Shown: positions 19,499 through 29,220, numbered from the stretch's first letter. The stretch: DNA of 64,000 bases from Idiomarina sp. (GCA_020831965.1 JAFIFP010000010.1:52195-116194); one strand, 5' to 3'. Notes: generated from the sequence alone by a model not told the origin. Made by a program: numbers and translations.

Positions 19499-20752
19499 TC
19501 AGCCTTGTGGTTGAGTTTCAGTTACTAATGCAGCGGTCTCTTGCGACTCCTCCAACAACAAACCTTCGTGACGCGCAATCACTCTTGAAATCGTCATGTC
19601 ACCCGTCACGTTTGTCGCGGTGCGCGCCATATCCACCACACGATCAATAGCGGCAATAAACGCAATTCCCTCAATCGGCAAGCCAACAACCGCTAGAGTC
19701 ACGCTGAGCATCACGACAGCCGACCCCGGAACACCTGCCGTACCAAGTGCTGCGATAGTTGCAGTACCAATAATGAGTAGGTAGTCGAAGAAACTCAAAT
19801 CAATGCCAAACAATTGGGCAATAAATACCGCGGCTATAGCAGGATATATCCCGCCACAACCATCCATATTCATCGTCGCACCGAGAGGTAGTGAAAAGCT
19901 GGCATACTTTGGATCCACGTGGAGTCGCTCAGTCGTCGTTTTTAACGTCGAAGGTAAAGTGCCATAACTACTAGAGGTGGTATAGGCAATCAGCTGCGTC
20001 GGGAAAATGGCTTTGAAATATTGCGCCACACCCATGCCGCCCCAGAATTTAATCAGGCCACCATAGACAAAGAAAATATGCAGGAAGCACGCAAGGTAAA
20101 TCGCCAGAATGAATTTCCCCAGCGGTAGCAGCATATCGAGACCAAAGTTTCCGGTCACCCAAGCCATCAGCCCAAATACGCCAATCGGCGTCAACTCCAA
20201 AACCCAGCGGGTCAACTGAAACATGACCTCGCGACCGGCCTCAAATCCGCGGCGTAGGGTTGCTACCTTCTCGCCCAATACTTGAATTGCCAACCCGACT
20301 AAAACCGCAAAGAAGATAATTTGCAACACGCGACCTTCCACCAAAGCCGCAAATGGATTGGTAGGAATAAAGTTCAGGAAAACCTCACTGACTGGTGGCA
20401 CTTCGCGCTCTGTGTAGCTGCTCGGCTCCAGTTGCGAGGTAGGCGATAAGTCCATAAGAAGCGCCACAGCGAGGCCGATCAAGCTAGCGAGAAAAGCCGT
20501 CAGGGCAAATAAACCAATGGTTTTACCTGCGACACGACCGAAACCTTGATTGCTGCCCATACTAAACATGGCGCAAACAATTGCGACAAAGATAAGCGGT
20601 GCCACGAGCATTTGAATGGCCCGAATGAACAGTTGTCCGAGAGGCTGCGCAGCAACACCCCACTCGGGCAGAGCTAAGCCTAACAGTGAACCCAGCAAAA
20701 AGGCGCCAAGCACACGCTGCCAGAACGGAATTTCGAACCATCGACGCAACAT
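19499..20752 (-). CDS. dicarboxylate/amino acid:cation symporter (DAACS family)
   Basis: Inner-membrane transporter of the GltP/DctA type that moves glutamate, aspartate or C4-dicarboxylates with Na+ or H+. The start at 20752 is set by GAGG five bases before the ATG and gives 417 residues (MLRRWFEIPFWQRVLGAF...), with about eight membrane segments. Family motifs are the Ser-rich re-entrant loop SSSYGTLPSTLKTT, the ion-binding NMDGCGGIYPAIAAVFIAQ and the second hairpin GTAGVPGSAVVMLS. The exact substrate cannot be read from the sequence. It sits, with the M48 gene, between dnaJ and dapB, where many relatives have neither. Confidence 0.9.
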   Translation of the reverse strand: MLRRWFEIPFWQRVLGAFLLGSLLGLALPEWGVAAQPLGQLFIRAIQMLVAPLIFVAIVCAMFSMGSNQGFGRVAGKTIGLFALTAFLASLIGLAVALLMDLSPTSQLEPSSYTEREVPPVSEVFLNFIPTNPFAALVEGRVLQIIFFAVLVGLAIQVLGEKVATLRRGFEAGREVMFQLTRWVLELTPIGVFGLMAWVTGNFGLDMLLPLGKFILAIYLACFLHIFFVYGGLIKFWGGMGVAQYFKAIFPTQLIAYTTSSSYGTLPSTLKTTTERLHVDPKYASFSLPLGATMNMDGCGGIYPAIAAVFIAQLFGIDLSFFDYLLIIGTATIAALGTAGVPGSAVVMLSVTLAVVGLPIEGIAFIAAIDRVVDMARTATNVTGDMTISRVIARHEGLLLEESQETAALVTETQPQG

Positions 20753-20849
20753 GAGTACCTCTTCATATTGTCCATAAAAGAAACCCACCGACTCTAGATA
20801 GTCAGTGGCTTGTCGGAAAGTTCAATTTTGTCTTAGTTATAACGGACCG

Positions 20850-21677
20850 TTATGAACGTGACTCGAAGTCAGGACGCGGGCAATTTGGTGGTGGTCCTTG
20901 GTGTAGCCGTTCTTCGTAGAGTGGCATCACATCAGGCAGCTGACGACCTAAGTCCCGAATACGTGTTTGAGGTGCCGGGTGCGTGGACAGGAACTGCGGA
21001 CCGCCGCCACCTCCAAGCTCAGCCATACGCTCCCATAGACGTACCGACTCTTCTGGGTTAAACCCAGCACGAGCCATCAGATCCATACCAATTTCGTCTG
21101 CTTCCGATTCATGGCGGCGACTAAAGGGCAACATTACACCAACCTGTGCGCCAACACCGAGTGAAGCAAGCATAAGGTTACGTTGCGCCGGCGGACGGTC
21201 GGATAACAAAATATCTGCTCCCACCATACCCGCAGTAAATACCAGTTGGCTACTTACCCGTTCACCACCATGTTCAGCAATCACGTGGCCTACTTCATGT
21301 CCCATCACTGCCGCGAGCTGGTGCTCGTTCTGCGCCAGTTTCATCATTCCGGTGTAAACCCCCATGTAACCGCCTGGCAAAGCAAAAGCATTAACGACGT
21401 CCTCGTCGAAAACAGCTACTTCCCAGTCGTAATCACGATATTGGTCGGGTAACACAGCCACAATGGCGTCGGTCAAGCACTGGGCATATGCGATAAGTTC
21501 AGGATCAGTCGATATCGTGCCTTCGTCTTTCATTTGTTGAAAAGAATGGCGGCCCATCTCATTTAACTGGCTTCCACTCATAAAATTCAGAGTTGAGCGC
21601 CCCGTAGGTGATGTGGAGCATGCCGTAACTACGACTGCAGCAACAATACCAAGTACCCAGGATGACGCCTTACGCAT
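20850..21677 (-). CDS. M48 family zinc metallopeptidase, lipoprotein
   Basis: 275 residues with a lipoprotein signal ending VVVTAC (Cys20), so it should be anchored in the outer membrane facing the periplasm. The zinc site is HEVGH at residues 127-131. The third ligand probably lies in RHESEADEIGMDLMARAGF. GGYMGVYTGMM and STHPAPQTRIRDL are also typical of M48 proteins such as E. coli LoiP and YcaL, which act in envelope quality control. It is not an HtpX because it lacks membrane helices. It lies between the dnaJ terminator-like hairpin and the symporter gene. Confidence 0.92.
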   Translation of the reverse strand: MRKASSWVLGIVAAVVVTACSTSPTGRSTLNFMSGSQLNEMGRHSFQQMKDEGTISTDPELIAYAQCLTDAIVAVLPDQYRDYDWEVAVFDEDVVNAFALPGGYMGVYTGMMKLAQNEHQLAAVMGHEVGHVIAEHGGERVSSQLVFTAGMVGADILLSDRPPAQRNLMLASLGVGAQVGVMLPFSRRHESEADEIGMDLMARAGFNPEESVRLWERMAELGGGGGPQFLSTHPAPQTRIRDLGRQLPDVMPLYEERLHQGPPPNCPRPDFESRS

Positions 21678-21797
21678 AACGAACTCCTTCAGTAATACTT
21701 CATGAACACACAGATAAGCTTATAGCCCACGCTCTTATAAAGCTAGGTAGCCCATAGGATAAACTGAAAAGCTTTTTAAAAGTGAAGTGATGAGTGC

Positions 21798-21829
21798 AAT
21801 GAAGAGGTTGCCGAAGCAACCTCTTCATT
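21798..21829 (-). terminator. strong stem-loop ending the grpE-dnaK-dnaJ transcript
   Basis: A 14-pair perfect stem with a TTCG tetraloop (AATGAAGAGGTTGC on one arm) starts three bases after the dnaJ stop. It lacks a clear T-run, so it may work as an RNA 3'-end stabiliser or a terminator needing help. Confidence 0.65.
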
Positions 21830-21832
21830 GAT

Positions 21833-22978
21833 TTAGCTACCGGTCAGGTCGTCGAAGAACTTCTTCACGCCATCAAAAAAACCGCGTTCCTTCGGACGGT
21901 ACTTTGCTGCTTCCGCCCCCTTCCCCATGGAGTCTTCAAACTCCTGAAGTAATTCTTTCTGACGACCAGAGAGATTCACTGGGGTTTCCAATACAGCGCG
22001 ACAAACGAGATCACCCGTTACGCCACTGCGCACCGATTTGACACCCTTACCACGCAGCCTGAACATACGCCCCGTTTGAGTCTCTGCTGGGATCTTGAGC
22101 TTCACGCGACCGTCCAAGGTAGGTACTTCAACTTCGCCACCCAAAGCGGCATGAGTGAAGCTAATCGGTACATCGCAATACAGGTTATTGCCATCGCGAC
22201 GGAAAATCGGGTGTTCACGAACATGCACTTGCACGTACAAATCACCAGCTCCCGCGCCATGCTCTCCGGCTTCACCTTCACCAGACAGTCGAATGCGGTC
22301 ACCCGTATCAACACCCGCAGGAATCTTCACACTCAGTGTCTTCGTTTTTTCTACGCGGCCTTCGCCATGACAGGTCCGACAAGGGTCTTTAATAACCTGA
22401 CCACGCCCGCCACATTTCGGGCAAGTTTGCTGCACGGCAAAGAAGCCCTGACGCATTTGAATCTGGCCACTGCCATGACAGTAATCACAGGTTTCTGCTT
22501 TTGAGCCCTTTGCTGCACCCGAGCCATCACAATCCCCACAGTTTACGAGGGTTGGAATTTTTAGCTCAGCGGTTTTGCCTCGTACCGCTTCTTCCAGCGA
22601 TAGCTCAAGGTTATAACGCAGATCCGCGCCACGTTGCGCACGGCTCCGCTGACGTCCACGACCGCCCCCGAAAATATCACCGAAAACATCACCAAAAATA
22701 TCAGCGAACTCTGCGCCACCGCCGCCAAAACCACCAGCACCACCCTGACCTTGCTCGAATGCTGCATGACCATATTGATCGTAGGCTTGGCGTTTCTGTG
22801 GATTACTCAGAATTTCATAAGCCTCTTTCACTTCCTTAAACTTGGCTTCGAGGTCTTTGTCACCTTTGGTGCGATCCGGGTGAAATTTCATCGCGAGACG
22901 CTTGTACGCCTTCTTAATTTCGCGTTCATCTGCGTTCTTTTCGACGCCGAGAATCTGATAGTAGTCGGTCTTAGCCAT
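21833..22978 (-). CDS. dnaJ: chaperone DnaJ
   Basis: Hsp40 co-chaperone that delivers substrates to DnaK and stimulates its ATPase. It has 381 residues. The J domain (1-70) has the HPD motif in [12 protein letters not shown], followed by a Gly/Phe-rich linker (about 75-110). Four zinc-binding repeats are present: [24 protein letters not shown] and CRTCHGEG. The C-terminal substrate-binding domains follow. It is the last gene of grpE-dnaK-dnaJ, 100 bp after dnaK, with a long hairpin in that gap. Confidence 0.99.
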   Translation of the reverse strand: MAKTDYYQILGVEKNADEREIKKAYKRLAMKFHPDRTKGDKDLEAKFKEVKEAYEILSNPQKRQAYDQYGHAAFEQGQGGAGGFGGGGAEFADIFGDVFGDIFGGGRGRQRSRAQRGADLRYNLELSLEEAVRGKTAELKIPTLVNCGDCDGSGAAKGSKAETCDYCHGSGQIQMRQGFFAVQQTCPKCGGRGQVIKDPCRTCHGEGRVEKTKTLSVKIPAGVDTGDRIRLSGEGEAGEHGAGAGDLYVQVHVREHPIFRRDGNNLYCDVPISFTHAALGGEVEVPTLDGRVKLKIPAETQTGRMFRLRGKGVKSVRSGVTGDLVCRAVLETPVNLSGRQKELLQEFEDSMGKGAEAAKYRPKERGFFDGVKKFFDDLTGS

Positions 22979-23024
22979 AAGTACGTCTTCTTCGCTTAAT
23001 TGCTGCCAAACTGCTTAACGAACA

Positions 23025-23054
23025 CACGGGCGTTACCAAATGGCAACGCCCGTG
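23025..23054 (-). promoter_or_regulatory. dnaK-dnaJ intercistronic hairpin
   Basis: CACGGGCGTT and AACGCCCGTG form a ten-pair perfect stem, extended by two more pairs, around a short TTT-type loop. There is no T-run after it, so it is more likely an RNA stability or partial-termination element that sets the dnaK to dnaJ ratio. Confidence 0.55.
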
Positions 23055-23078
23055 CGGTAAAGTTACGAATCACAAGAA

Positions 23079-24998
23079 TTACTTTTTCTCGTCATCCTGA
23101 ACTTCTTCGAACTCAGCGTCGACAACATCATCTGCCGCGTTTTCAGCTGGGCCCTGCTCACCTGCGTCAGCGCTTTGCTGCGCTTTCTGCTGAGCCACTT
23201 CCATCAATTTGGCAGAAGCTTCAATTAACGCCTGAGACTTCGCTTCAATCGCTTCTTTATCGCCCTGCTTGATTGCATCTTCCAAGTCGCTAATGGCGCT
23301 CTCAATGCCTTCCTTGTCTTCAGAGCTCAGCGCATCGCCTGCCTCTTCAAGCTGTTTGCGAGTGGCATGAACCAATCCATCAGCTTGGTTCCGTGCTTGC
23401 ACCATCTCTTCGAACTTGCGATCTTCTTCTGCGTTCAATTCCGCATCGCGAACCATTTTTTCGACTTCGTCATCACTCAGGCCCGAAGACGCTTTAATCG
23501 TAATCTTCTGCTCTTTACCTGTGTCTTTGTCTTTGGCGGACACATTCAAGATACCGTCAGCATCAATATCAAAAGTGACTTCGATTTGGGGTGCACCACG
23601 AGGCGCTGAACGAATACCTTCAAGATTAAACTGACCTAGCGACTTGTTGTCTGCTGAACGCTTGCGCTCACCTTGGAGCACATGAATCGTCACAGCTGAC
23701 TGATTGTCATCCGCAGTCGAGAAAGTTTGCGACTTCTTCGTTGGAATCGTCGTGTTTTTCTCGATCAGGGTCGTCATCACGCCACCCATGGTTTCGATAC
23801 CCAGAGACAATGGACACACGTCGAGTAATAACACGTCTTTCACGTCACCCTGCAATACCCCGGCCTGCACCGCAGCACCTACTGCGACTGCTTCATCAGG
23901 ATTCACGTCTTTCCGTGCTTCCTTACCGAAGAAGTCGGCAACTGTTTGCTGTACTTTTGGCATCCGTGTTTGACCACCGACCAAGATAATGTCGTCGATA
24001 TCACTTACTTTCAGGCCCGCATCAGCCAAAGCTTGCTTCACCGGATCCAGAGTCTTCTGCACCATGTCTTCAACCAACGACTCTAATTTTGAGCGCGTCA
24101 GTTTGATTGCTAAGTGCTTCGGACCTGAAGCGTCTGCCGTGATATATGGCAAGTTCACTTCAGTTTGCTGTGCTGATGACAACTCGATTTTGGCTTTCTC
24201 GCCCGCTTCTTTCAGGCGCTGCATCGCCAATGGATCTTTCGTTAAGTCGATCCCTTGGTCTTTCTTAAACTGTTCAACGAGATAGTTGATGACACGGTTG
24301 TCAAAGTCTTCACCACCTAAATGGGTATCACCATTGGTAGCCAATACTTCGAACGTGTGCTCACCTTCAACTTCATCAATTTCAATAATTGAGATATCGA
24401 AGGTACCGCCACCTAAGTCGTATACCGCAACAACGTTATCGCCTTTCTTACGGTCCATACCATAAGCCAGCGCAGCCGCAGTTGGCTCGTTAATAATGCG
24501 CTTCACTTCAAGACCTGCAATACGCCCCGCATCTTTAGTCGCCTGGCGTTGTGCATCGTTAAAGTAAGCTGGAACTGTGATAACCGCTTCGGTGACTTTC
24601 TCACCTAGATAGTCTTCCGCAGTTTTCTTCATTTTCTTCAGAACTTCTGCAGAGATCTGCGGCGGCGCTTTCTTGTCGCCTTTCACTTCAACCCACGCGT
24701 CACCGTTGTCCGCCTTCGCAATTTTGAAAGGCATGATTTTGATGTCGCGCTGTACTTCTTGGTCTTCAAACCGACGACCGATCAGACGCTTAATCGCGAA
24801 CAAAGTGTTCTGCGGGTTGGTGACCGCTTGGCGTTTTGCCGGCGAACCGACCAGAATTTCGCCTTCTTCAGTGAACGCAACAACAGAGGGCGTTGTGCGA
24901 TCACCTTCAGCATTCTCAAGAACGCGCGCTTTATCGCCGTCCATGATTGCAACACACGAGTTGGTGGTGCCTAAGTCAATTCCAATTATCTTACCCAT
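23079..24998 (-). CDS. dnaK: chaperone DnaK (Hsp70)
   Basis: ATP-driven folding chaperone of the cytosol. It has 639 residues (E. coli 638). The nucleotide-binding domain has [17 protein letters not shown] at the start, then [16 protein letters not shown] and [13 protein letters not shown]. The linker [14 protein letters not shown] leads into the substrate-binding domain. The lid is rich in Gln/Ala/Glu and the tail is acidic ([17 protein letters not shown]). It follows grpE after 88 bp, in which a second heat-shock-type promoter is visible. Confidence 0.99.
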   Translation of the reverse strand: MGKIIGIDLGTTNSCVAIMDGDKARVLENAEGDRTTPSVVAFTEEGEILVGSPAKRQAVTNPQNTLFAIKRLIGRRFEDQEVQRDIKIMPFKIAKADNGDAWVEVKGDKKAPPQISAEVLKKMKKTAEDYLGEKVTEAVITVPAYFNDAQRQATKDAGRIAGLEVKRIINEPTAAALAYGMDRKKGDNVVAVYDLGGGTFDISIIEIDEVEGEHTFEVLATNGDTHLGGEDFDNRVINYLVEQFKKDQGIDLTKDPLAMQRLKEAGEKAKIELSSAQQTEVNLPYITADASGPKHLAIKLTRSKLESLVEDMVQKTLDPVKQALADAGLKVSDIDDIILVGGQTRMPKVQQTVADFFGKEARKDVNPDEAVAVGAAVQAGVLQGDVKDVLLLDVCPLSLGIETMGGVMTTLIEKNTTIPTKKSQTFSTADDNQSAVTIHVLQGERKRSADNKSLGQFNLEGIRSAPRGAPQIEVTFDIDADGILNVSAKDKDTGKEQKITIKASSGLSDDEVEKMVRDAELNAEEDRKFEEMVQARNQADGLVHATRKQLEEAGDALSSEDKEGIESAISDLEDAIKQGDKEAIEAKSQALIEASAKLMEVAQQKAQQSADAGEQGPAENAADDVVDAEFEEVQDDEKK

Positions 24999-25040
24999 AA
25001 TGCTTCTCCCAAACTTCCTATTCTTTCCGGGTTACCCCTG

Positions 25041-25067
25041 ATCTGGGGTCACCAAAATTTATTTCAA
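25041..25067 (-). promoter_or_regulatory. sigma-32-like promoter for dnaK
   Basis: On the minus strand TTGAAA (25062-25067) is followed after 13 bp by CCCCAGAT (25041-25048), close to the CCCCATNT consensus. The -10 lies inside an inverted repeat, ACCCC-N6-GGGGT. The spacing equals that of the grpE promoter. It would let dnaK-dnaJ be made in excess over grpE. Confidence 0.6.
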
Positions 25068-25086
25068 TACTTTGTGTAAGGACTTT

Positions 25087-25716
25087 TTATGCCTCAGTGT
25101 CGACACCTGCAGTCGGCGCACGAGACACCATAACCATTGCTGGACGCAGTAACCGTCCATTCAGCAAGTAACCCTTTTGCATCACATACAACACCGTATT
25201 CGGTGCAACTTCATCACTCTCTTGCATCCCCATGGCTTGGTGATGCTGAGGATCAAATGGCGAACCTTCTGGATTGATCGCTTCAATGCCAAACTTAGCC
25301 GTAGTACTCAAGAAGCCTTTGTAAGTCATCTCAATCCCTTCAGCGATGCTCGCGAGCGCTTCGTCATTGTGATCGATGGCCTGCAATGCACGTTCTAAGT
25401 TATCAATAACCGACAACAGCTCACCGGCAAACTTCTCGAGTGCGAAGTTGCGCGCCTTCTCGACTTCTTGCGCGGAGCGACGGCGCACATTCTCAGCTTC
25501 AGCGGCGACCCGCAGTGCTTTGTCCTTCTCCGCCGCTAGCTCAGCTTTTGCTGCGAGCAAAGAAGCCTCGAGTTCGGCAATGCGAAGCTCTGAGTTTTGT
25601 TCCTGCGAGCCCGACTCCTCAGGAGTGGCTTCCACTTCTGCCGAAGTGGTCTCGTCGTGTTCCGCTGCGTGCTCTGCCGCATTGACTTCCGGTTCTTGGT
25701 TTTCCGGCTGATTCAT
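25087..25716 (-). CDS. grpE: nucleotide exchange factor GrpE
   Basis: Releases ADP from DnaK. It has 209 residues: an acidic N-terminal tail, a long dimerising coiled coil (about 40-110, with [20 protein letters not shown]), then a beta domain with [33 protein letters not shown] and [20 protein letters not shown]. It is first in the grpE-dnaK-dnaJ operon, behind a sigma-32-like promoter, and divergent from nadK as in E. coli. Confidence 0.98.
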   Translation of the reverse strand: MNQPENQEPEVNAAEHAAEHDETTSAEVEATPEESGSQEQNSELRIAELEASLLAAKAELAAEKDKALRVAAEAENVRRRSAQEVEKARNFALEKFAGELLSVIDNLERALQAIDHNDEALASIAEGIEMTYKGFLSTTAKFGIEAINPEGSPFDPQHHQAMGMQESDEVAPNTVLYVMQKGYLLNGRLLRPAMVMVSRAPTAGVDTEA

Positions 25717-25792
25717 GCTGTAACTCCATGACAGGGTTAGTTCTACAATTTCGGAAAATTCACGAGCGTATTCTCGTGCTGCTTTGCACGGG

Positions 25793-25819
25793 ATATGGGG
25801 GCGCTTCTTGGCATTTCAA
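25793..25819 (-). promoter_or_regulatory. sigma-32-like promoter for grpE-dnaK-dnaJ
   Basis: On the minus strand TTGAAA (25814-25819), 13 bp, then CCCCATAT (25793-25800) match the heat-shock sigma factor consensus almost perfectly. The leader between it and grpE carries the inverted repeat CACGAG-N6-CTCGTG (25761-25778). Confidence 0.8.
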
Positions 25820-25898
25820 TAGAAATTTCTTACTTCAAGTTGAATTTCCTCGCTAAACTTCATAGCTTAAGTCTCACTCTTAGCGGTTAGAGAAAATC

Positions 25899-26807
25899 AT
25901 GGCGGCAAAACCAGTGACCACCCCAGTGTCACAATCTGCATTCAAAACCCTCGGCTTATTGGGGATCCCTTCCTCGTCGGCAGCGAGCGAAACTTTCCAG
26001 GAGCTATATACCGCGCTGGTAACACAAGGCTATCGAGTGCTCGTTGAAGATCGTGCGGCTGCCCAATGTGAAGTGGCGAATGCGGAAGTACGTAGCGTGC
26101 GTGAAATCGGCGAGCTCGCCGACCTCGCAATAGTCGTTGGCGGTGACGGGAATATGCTCGGAGCGGCACGCGAACTGAGTCAACATGATATTGGCGTCAT
26201 TGGAGTAAACCGCGGTAGTTTAGGATTTTTGACTGATTTACCTCCCGAGCAAGCGGCGGCAATCCTAAGCGAAGTCTTAGCTGGCGACTACCACACCGAA
26301 ATGCGATTTCTACTCGATGCGCAAGTGAGCAACCCGGGTCAATCAACACTGCGCAGTAATGCAATGAATGAAGTCGTTTTACACTCGGACAAAGTTGCGC
26401 ACATGATTGAGTTTGAAGTGTTCGTTGATCATCAATTTGTATTTAGTCAACGCTCCGATGGCTTGATCATCGCTACGCCGACTGGCTCAACTGCTTACTC
26501 CCTCTCTGCTGGAGGCTCGATTCTTCACCCGGGCATTAACGCAATTAATTTAATTCCGATGTTTCCTCACACCTTGAGTAGTCGCCCTTTAGTGGTGCCG
26601 GCAACAAGTCATATCACATTACGCGTTGCCTCGGATAATGAACCGTTACACATAAGCTGTGATGGTCATGTGTCACTGGCAGTAGCTCCGGGTGCCGAGG
26701 TCACTATTGAGCGTCAGGAGCATCACTTACGCCTAATTCATCCCCGTTCCTACGACTATTTCCACGTTCTGCGCAATAAGCTCGCTTGGGGCAGCCGACT
26801 ATTCTAA
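25899..26807 (+). CDS. nadK: NAD kinase
   Basis: Phosphorylates NAD to NADP. It has 302 residues (E. coli 292). The hallmark GGDGN lies in IVVGGDGNMLGAAREL (about residue 80). VNRGSLGFLTDL follows, then the second signature NAMNEVVLHSDK and the loop IIATPTGSTAYSLSAGGSI. It is divergent from grpE with a 182-bp intergenic region and is followed by recN, the order also found in E. coli. Confidence 0.98.
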   Translation: MAAKPVTTPVSQSAFKTLGLLGIPSSSAASETFQELYTALVTQGYRVLVEDRAAAQCEVANAEVRSVREIGELADLAIVVGGDGNMLGAARELSQHDIGVIGVNRGSLGFLTDLPPEQAAAILSEVLAGDYHTEMRFLLDAQVSNPGQSTLRSNAMNEVVLHSDKVAHMIEFEVFVDHQFVFSQRSDGLIIATPTGSTAYSLSAGGSILHPGINAINLIPMFPHTLSSRPLVVPATSHITLRVASDNEPLHISCDGHVSLAVAPGAEVTIERQEHHLRLIHPRSYDYFHVLRNKLAWGSRLF

Positions 26808-26837
26808 ATATTTTTTTCAGTCTGACCTGTCCAAATC

Positions 26838-26865
26838 TTGCACTACTGGATAAACACTGTATATT
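26838..26865 (+). promoter_or_regulatory. recN promoter
   Basis: TTGCAC (26838-26843) and TATATT (26860-26865) are separated by 16 bp, and the LexA box starts three bases downstream. The arrangement is typical of a strongly repressed SOS promoter. Confidence 0.7.
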
Positions 26866-26867
26866 TA

Positions 26868-26883
26868 CTGTATAAACCAACAG
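26868..26883 (+). promoter_or_regulatory. LexA (SOS) box of recN
   Basis: CTGT-ATAAACCA-ACAG fits the gammaproteobacterial SOS consensus CTGT-N8-ACAG. It lies just downstream of the -10 box and 20 bp before the recN ATG. recN is one of the most strongly SOS-induced genes in E. coli. Confidence 0.8.
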
Positions 26884-26903
26884 GTGTTTAGCAGGAATCG
26901 GAT

Positions 26904-28568
26904 ATGCTTACGCAACTTTATATTCGCCAATTTGCTATCGTCGACGAGTTGACGATTGAATTCACTCACGGCATGAGTGCCATCACAGGTGAAACCGGAG
27001 CAGGTAAGTCTATTGCTCTCGACGCCCTCAGTTTGTGCTTAGGTGCCCGCGCAGAGGCCGGCATGGTGAGAGCCGATGCTGAGAAAGCAGAAATAGCCGC
27101 TGAATTTAGTCTTACCACATTGCCCACCGTGCTTGCTTGGCTGGAAGAGCGTGAGCTCGATGCAGGCCAAGAATGTATTCTGCGCCGCACTATTTCTGCC
27201 GAAGGGCGCTCGAAAGCATTTATTAACGGCGCACCAGTGCCTGTCGCTTTGCTAAAAGAAATTGGCACATTACTGGTCTGCCTGCATGGCCAACATGACC
27301 ATCATCAGCTTCTAAAGCCAGAGCAGCAGCTGGCTCTACTAGACCAATATGGTGGGCATGGCGAACAACTAAGTAAAACAGCGACTGCATGGCGCGCGTT
27401 ACAAACGCTGCGCAAAGAAAAAAATAATCTCCAGGCAGAGCATGACCAGCATCAGTCTCGACGCCAATTAATTGATTATCAGGTGCGAGAACTCGATGAG
27501 TTTGCACTTGCTGAAGGTGAGTTTGATCAGCTTGAAACCGACTATAAGCGGTTGGCCAATAGTCAGGCGCTGAAAGATGATGCGTCTTACAGCTTAAATT
27601 CCCTGTACGATGGCGAACACAACAATGCATATAGCCTCGTAGAGTCTGTTGCTGAGCGTTTGCGGGCAAATATTGAGCTTGACCCGGCACTCTCCCCTAT
27701 TGTCGACTTACTCGACGAAGCTAGCGTGCGAATTGAAGAAGCAGTGCATGAATTGCGCCATTACCATGAAAATATGGAGGGGGATCCAGAGACACTGCAA
27801 ATCAATGAAGAGCGTATTAGCACAGCCTTACAATTGGCTCGGAAGCATCACGTTGCCGCTGCCGAATTGCCGGCTTTACAACAACAACTGCATCAAGAAC
27901 TTGCCTCCCTCGACCATGCGACCGACCGTCTCGATGAGTTGACGGCTCTGATTGATGACGCTCAAACAAACTATCAAAGTATGGCCAATGCATTGTCAGA
28001 GGCACGTCAAAAGACAGCTAAACAACTGGCTCAGCGCATTATGGAAACCATGCACCAGCTGAATATGCCCGATGGTAGCTTTCATATCGAGGTTGTTCAG
28101 CTTGGCTTAACGCATGCCACGGCTCAGGGTTTTGACGCAGTGAGTTTCGATGTGTCCGTGAATGCCGGACAAAAGCCTCAAGCCCTGCAGAAGGTCGCGT
28201 CAGGTGGTGAGTTGTCCCGCATCAGCCTTGCAATACAAGTGCTTACTGCACAACGAGAAGGCTTGCCTACACTCATTTTCGACGAGGTCGATGTGGGAGT
28301 CAGTGGCCCTACTGCTGCTACCGTTGGCAAACTTATGCGCCAATTAGGCGAGAAGAATCAAGTGATTTGCGTAACCCATTTACCACAAGTTGCCGCTCGG
28401 GCACATCATCAGTTGCAGGTGACAAAGCATACTCGCGATGGGCAAACCTACACGGGCATGCAAACATTGAATGCTGATGAGCGTGTGATGGCATTGGCGC
28501 AACTCCTAGGTGGTGATAGCGTTACCCAGAACACCATCGCAAATGCCGAGGAACTCTTAGCGGGCTAG
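26904..28568 (+). CDS. recN: DNA repair protein RecN
   Basis: SMC-like ATPase that holds broken DNA ends and sister chromosomes together during double-strand break repair. It has 554 residues (E. coli 553). The N-terminal Walker A is in AITGETGAGKSIALDALSLC (about 28-47). A long coiled coil occupies the middle (about 150-370). The signature region KVASGGELSRISLAIQ and Walker B LIFDEVDVGVSG follow, and the end is ICVTHLPQVAARAHHQ. A promoter with a LexA box precedes it. Confidence 0.98.
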   Translation: MLTQLYIRQFAIVDELTIEFTHGMSAITGETGAGKSIALDALSLCLGARAEAGMVRADAEKAEIAAEFSLTTLPTVLAWLEERELDAGQECILRRTISAEGRSKAFINGAPVPVALLKEIGTLLVCLHGQHDHHQLLKPEQQLALLDQYGGHGEQLSKTATAWRALQTLRKEKNNLQAEHDQHQSRRQLIDYQVRELDEFALAEGEFDQLETDYKRLANSQALKDDASYSLNSLYDGEHNNAYSLVESVAERLRANIELDPALSPIVDLLDEASVRIEEAVHELRHYHENMEGDPETLQINEERISTALQLARKHHVAAAELPALQQQLHQELASLDHATDRLDELTALIDDAQTNYQSMANALSEARQKTAKQLAQRIMETMHQLNMPDGSFHIEVVQLGLTHATAQGFDAVSFDVSVNAGQKPQALQKVASGGELSRISLAIQVLTAQREGLPTLIFDEVDVGVSGPTAATVGKLMRQLGEKNQVICVTHLPQVAARAHHQLQVTKHTRDGQTYTGMQTLNADERVMALAQLLGGDSVTQNTIANAEELLAG

Positions 28569-28598
28569 TTTTTATTAGCGTTTCTTTTTGCAGTCGAG

Positions 28599-28638
28599 AG
28601 TTCACAGTCCGTAGTTTACGGTCCATGGTTTACAGTGC
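28599..28638. repeat. short degenerate direct repeats
   Basis: Three tandem units of 12-14 bp share a GTTyACrGTsC-like core: AGTTCACAGTCC, GTAGTTTACGGTCC and ATGGTTTACAGTGC. They lie in the 221-bp gap between recN and bamE. Their role is unknown. Confidence 0.5.
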
Positions 28639-28646
28639 ATAGCTAG

Positions 28647-28736
28647 GCTGCTAGCGGCTTAATTTAAAGGTGCGATGAATCTGAGGGAACTTTTCCGGTA
28701 AGAAAGACACGAAACATCTCGCGCATCGCTAGCAGC
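28647..28736. repeat. spaced 10-bp inverted repeat
   Basis: GCTGCTAGCG (28647-28656) and CGCTAGCAGC (28727-28736) are exact complements 70 bp apart, flanking the candidate bamE promoter. They could close an RNA or DNA loop, or be two sites for one protein. Confidence 0.4.
28686..28714 (+). promoter_or_regulatory. candidate sigma-E promoter of bamE
   Basis: GGAACTT (28686-28692) matches the sigma-E -35 exactly. A weak -10 (ACGAAA) follows at about 16 bp. Genes of the outer-membrane assembly machine are commonly under sigma-E. The weak -10 keeps confidence low. Confidence 0.3.
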
Positions 28737-28789
28737 TGGGTGCTCTTTTGCGTTATGATTTCCCTGAACAGACTTGTCGTGGTTGGATT

Positions 28790-29137
28790 ATGAGAATTAT
28801 TAGTATTTCTTTATTCGCGTTAGCTTTAAGTGCATGTAGCTTGATTGATCCCTTGGTGTACAAAATTGATATCCCCCAAGGAAACTTTCTCGAGCAACGT
28901 GACGTAAATCGTTTACGTATCGGGATGACGCAAGAGCAAGTTGCTTTTGTGCTGGGCTCGCCCGTGGTGGAAGACGCGTATCGGAGCGACCGCTGGCACT
29001 ATATCTACCGCTTAAAGCCCGGCCGTGGAGACATTGTGACACGCGAGCTCACGGCCTATTTTGTTGATGGGAAATTAGCTGAATTGTCTGGTGACTTTGA
29101 AGTTCATGAAGACTTCTATACGCCGTTAGACTCCTAA
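28790..29137 (+). CDS. bamE: outer membrane assembly factor BamE (SmpA)
   Basis: Small lipoprotein of the BAM complex that inserts beta-barrel proteins into the outer membrane. I start it at 28790, which puts a lipoprotein signal at the N-terminus (SLFALALSAC, Cys16) and gives 115 residues (E. coli 113). Family text is DIPQGNFLEQRDVNRLRIGM, TQEQVAFVLGSPVVEDAY and RWHYIYRLKPGRG. The nadK-recN-bamE order matches E. coli. It ends at a strong terminator. Confidence 0.96.
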   Translation: MRIISISLFALALSACSLIDPLVYKIDIPQGNFLEQRDVNRLRIGMTQEQVAFVLGSPVVEDAYRSDRWHYIYRLKPGRGDIVTRELTAYFVDGKLAELSGDFEVHEDFYTPLDS

Positions 29138-29170
29138 CGCTTCGTTGTACCCATTGTTGTACCCGGTACT

Positions 29171-29196
29171 GGCAAACTGCTTGTTTGCCGTTTTTT
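29171..29196 (+). terminator. Rho-independent terminator after bamE
   Basis: GGCAAAC-TGCTT-GTTTGCC is a perfect seven-pair hairpin, followed by G and six T. It separates bamE from the M16 protease gene that begins 25 bp on. Confidence 0.9.
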
Positions 29197-29220
29197 ACTT
29201 TCTAGACGGGACACCGATGC

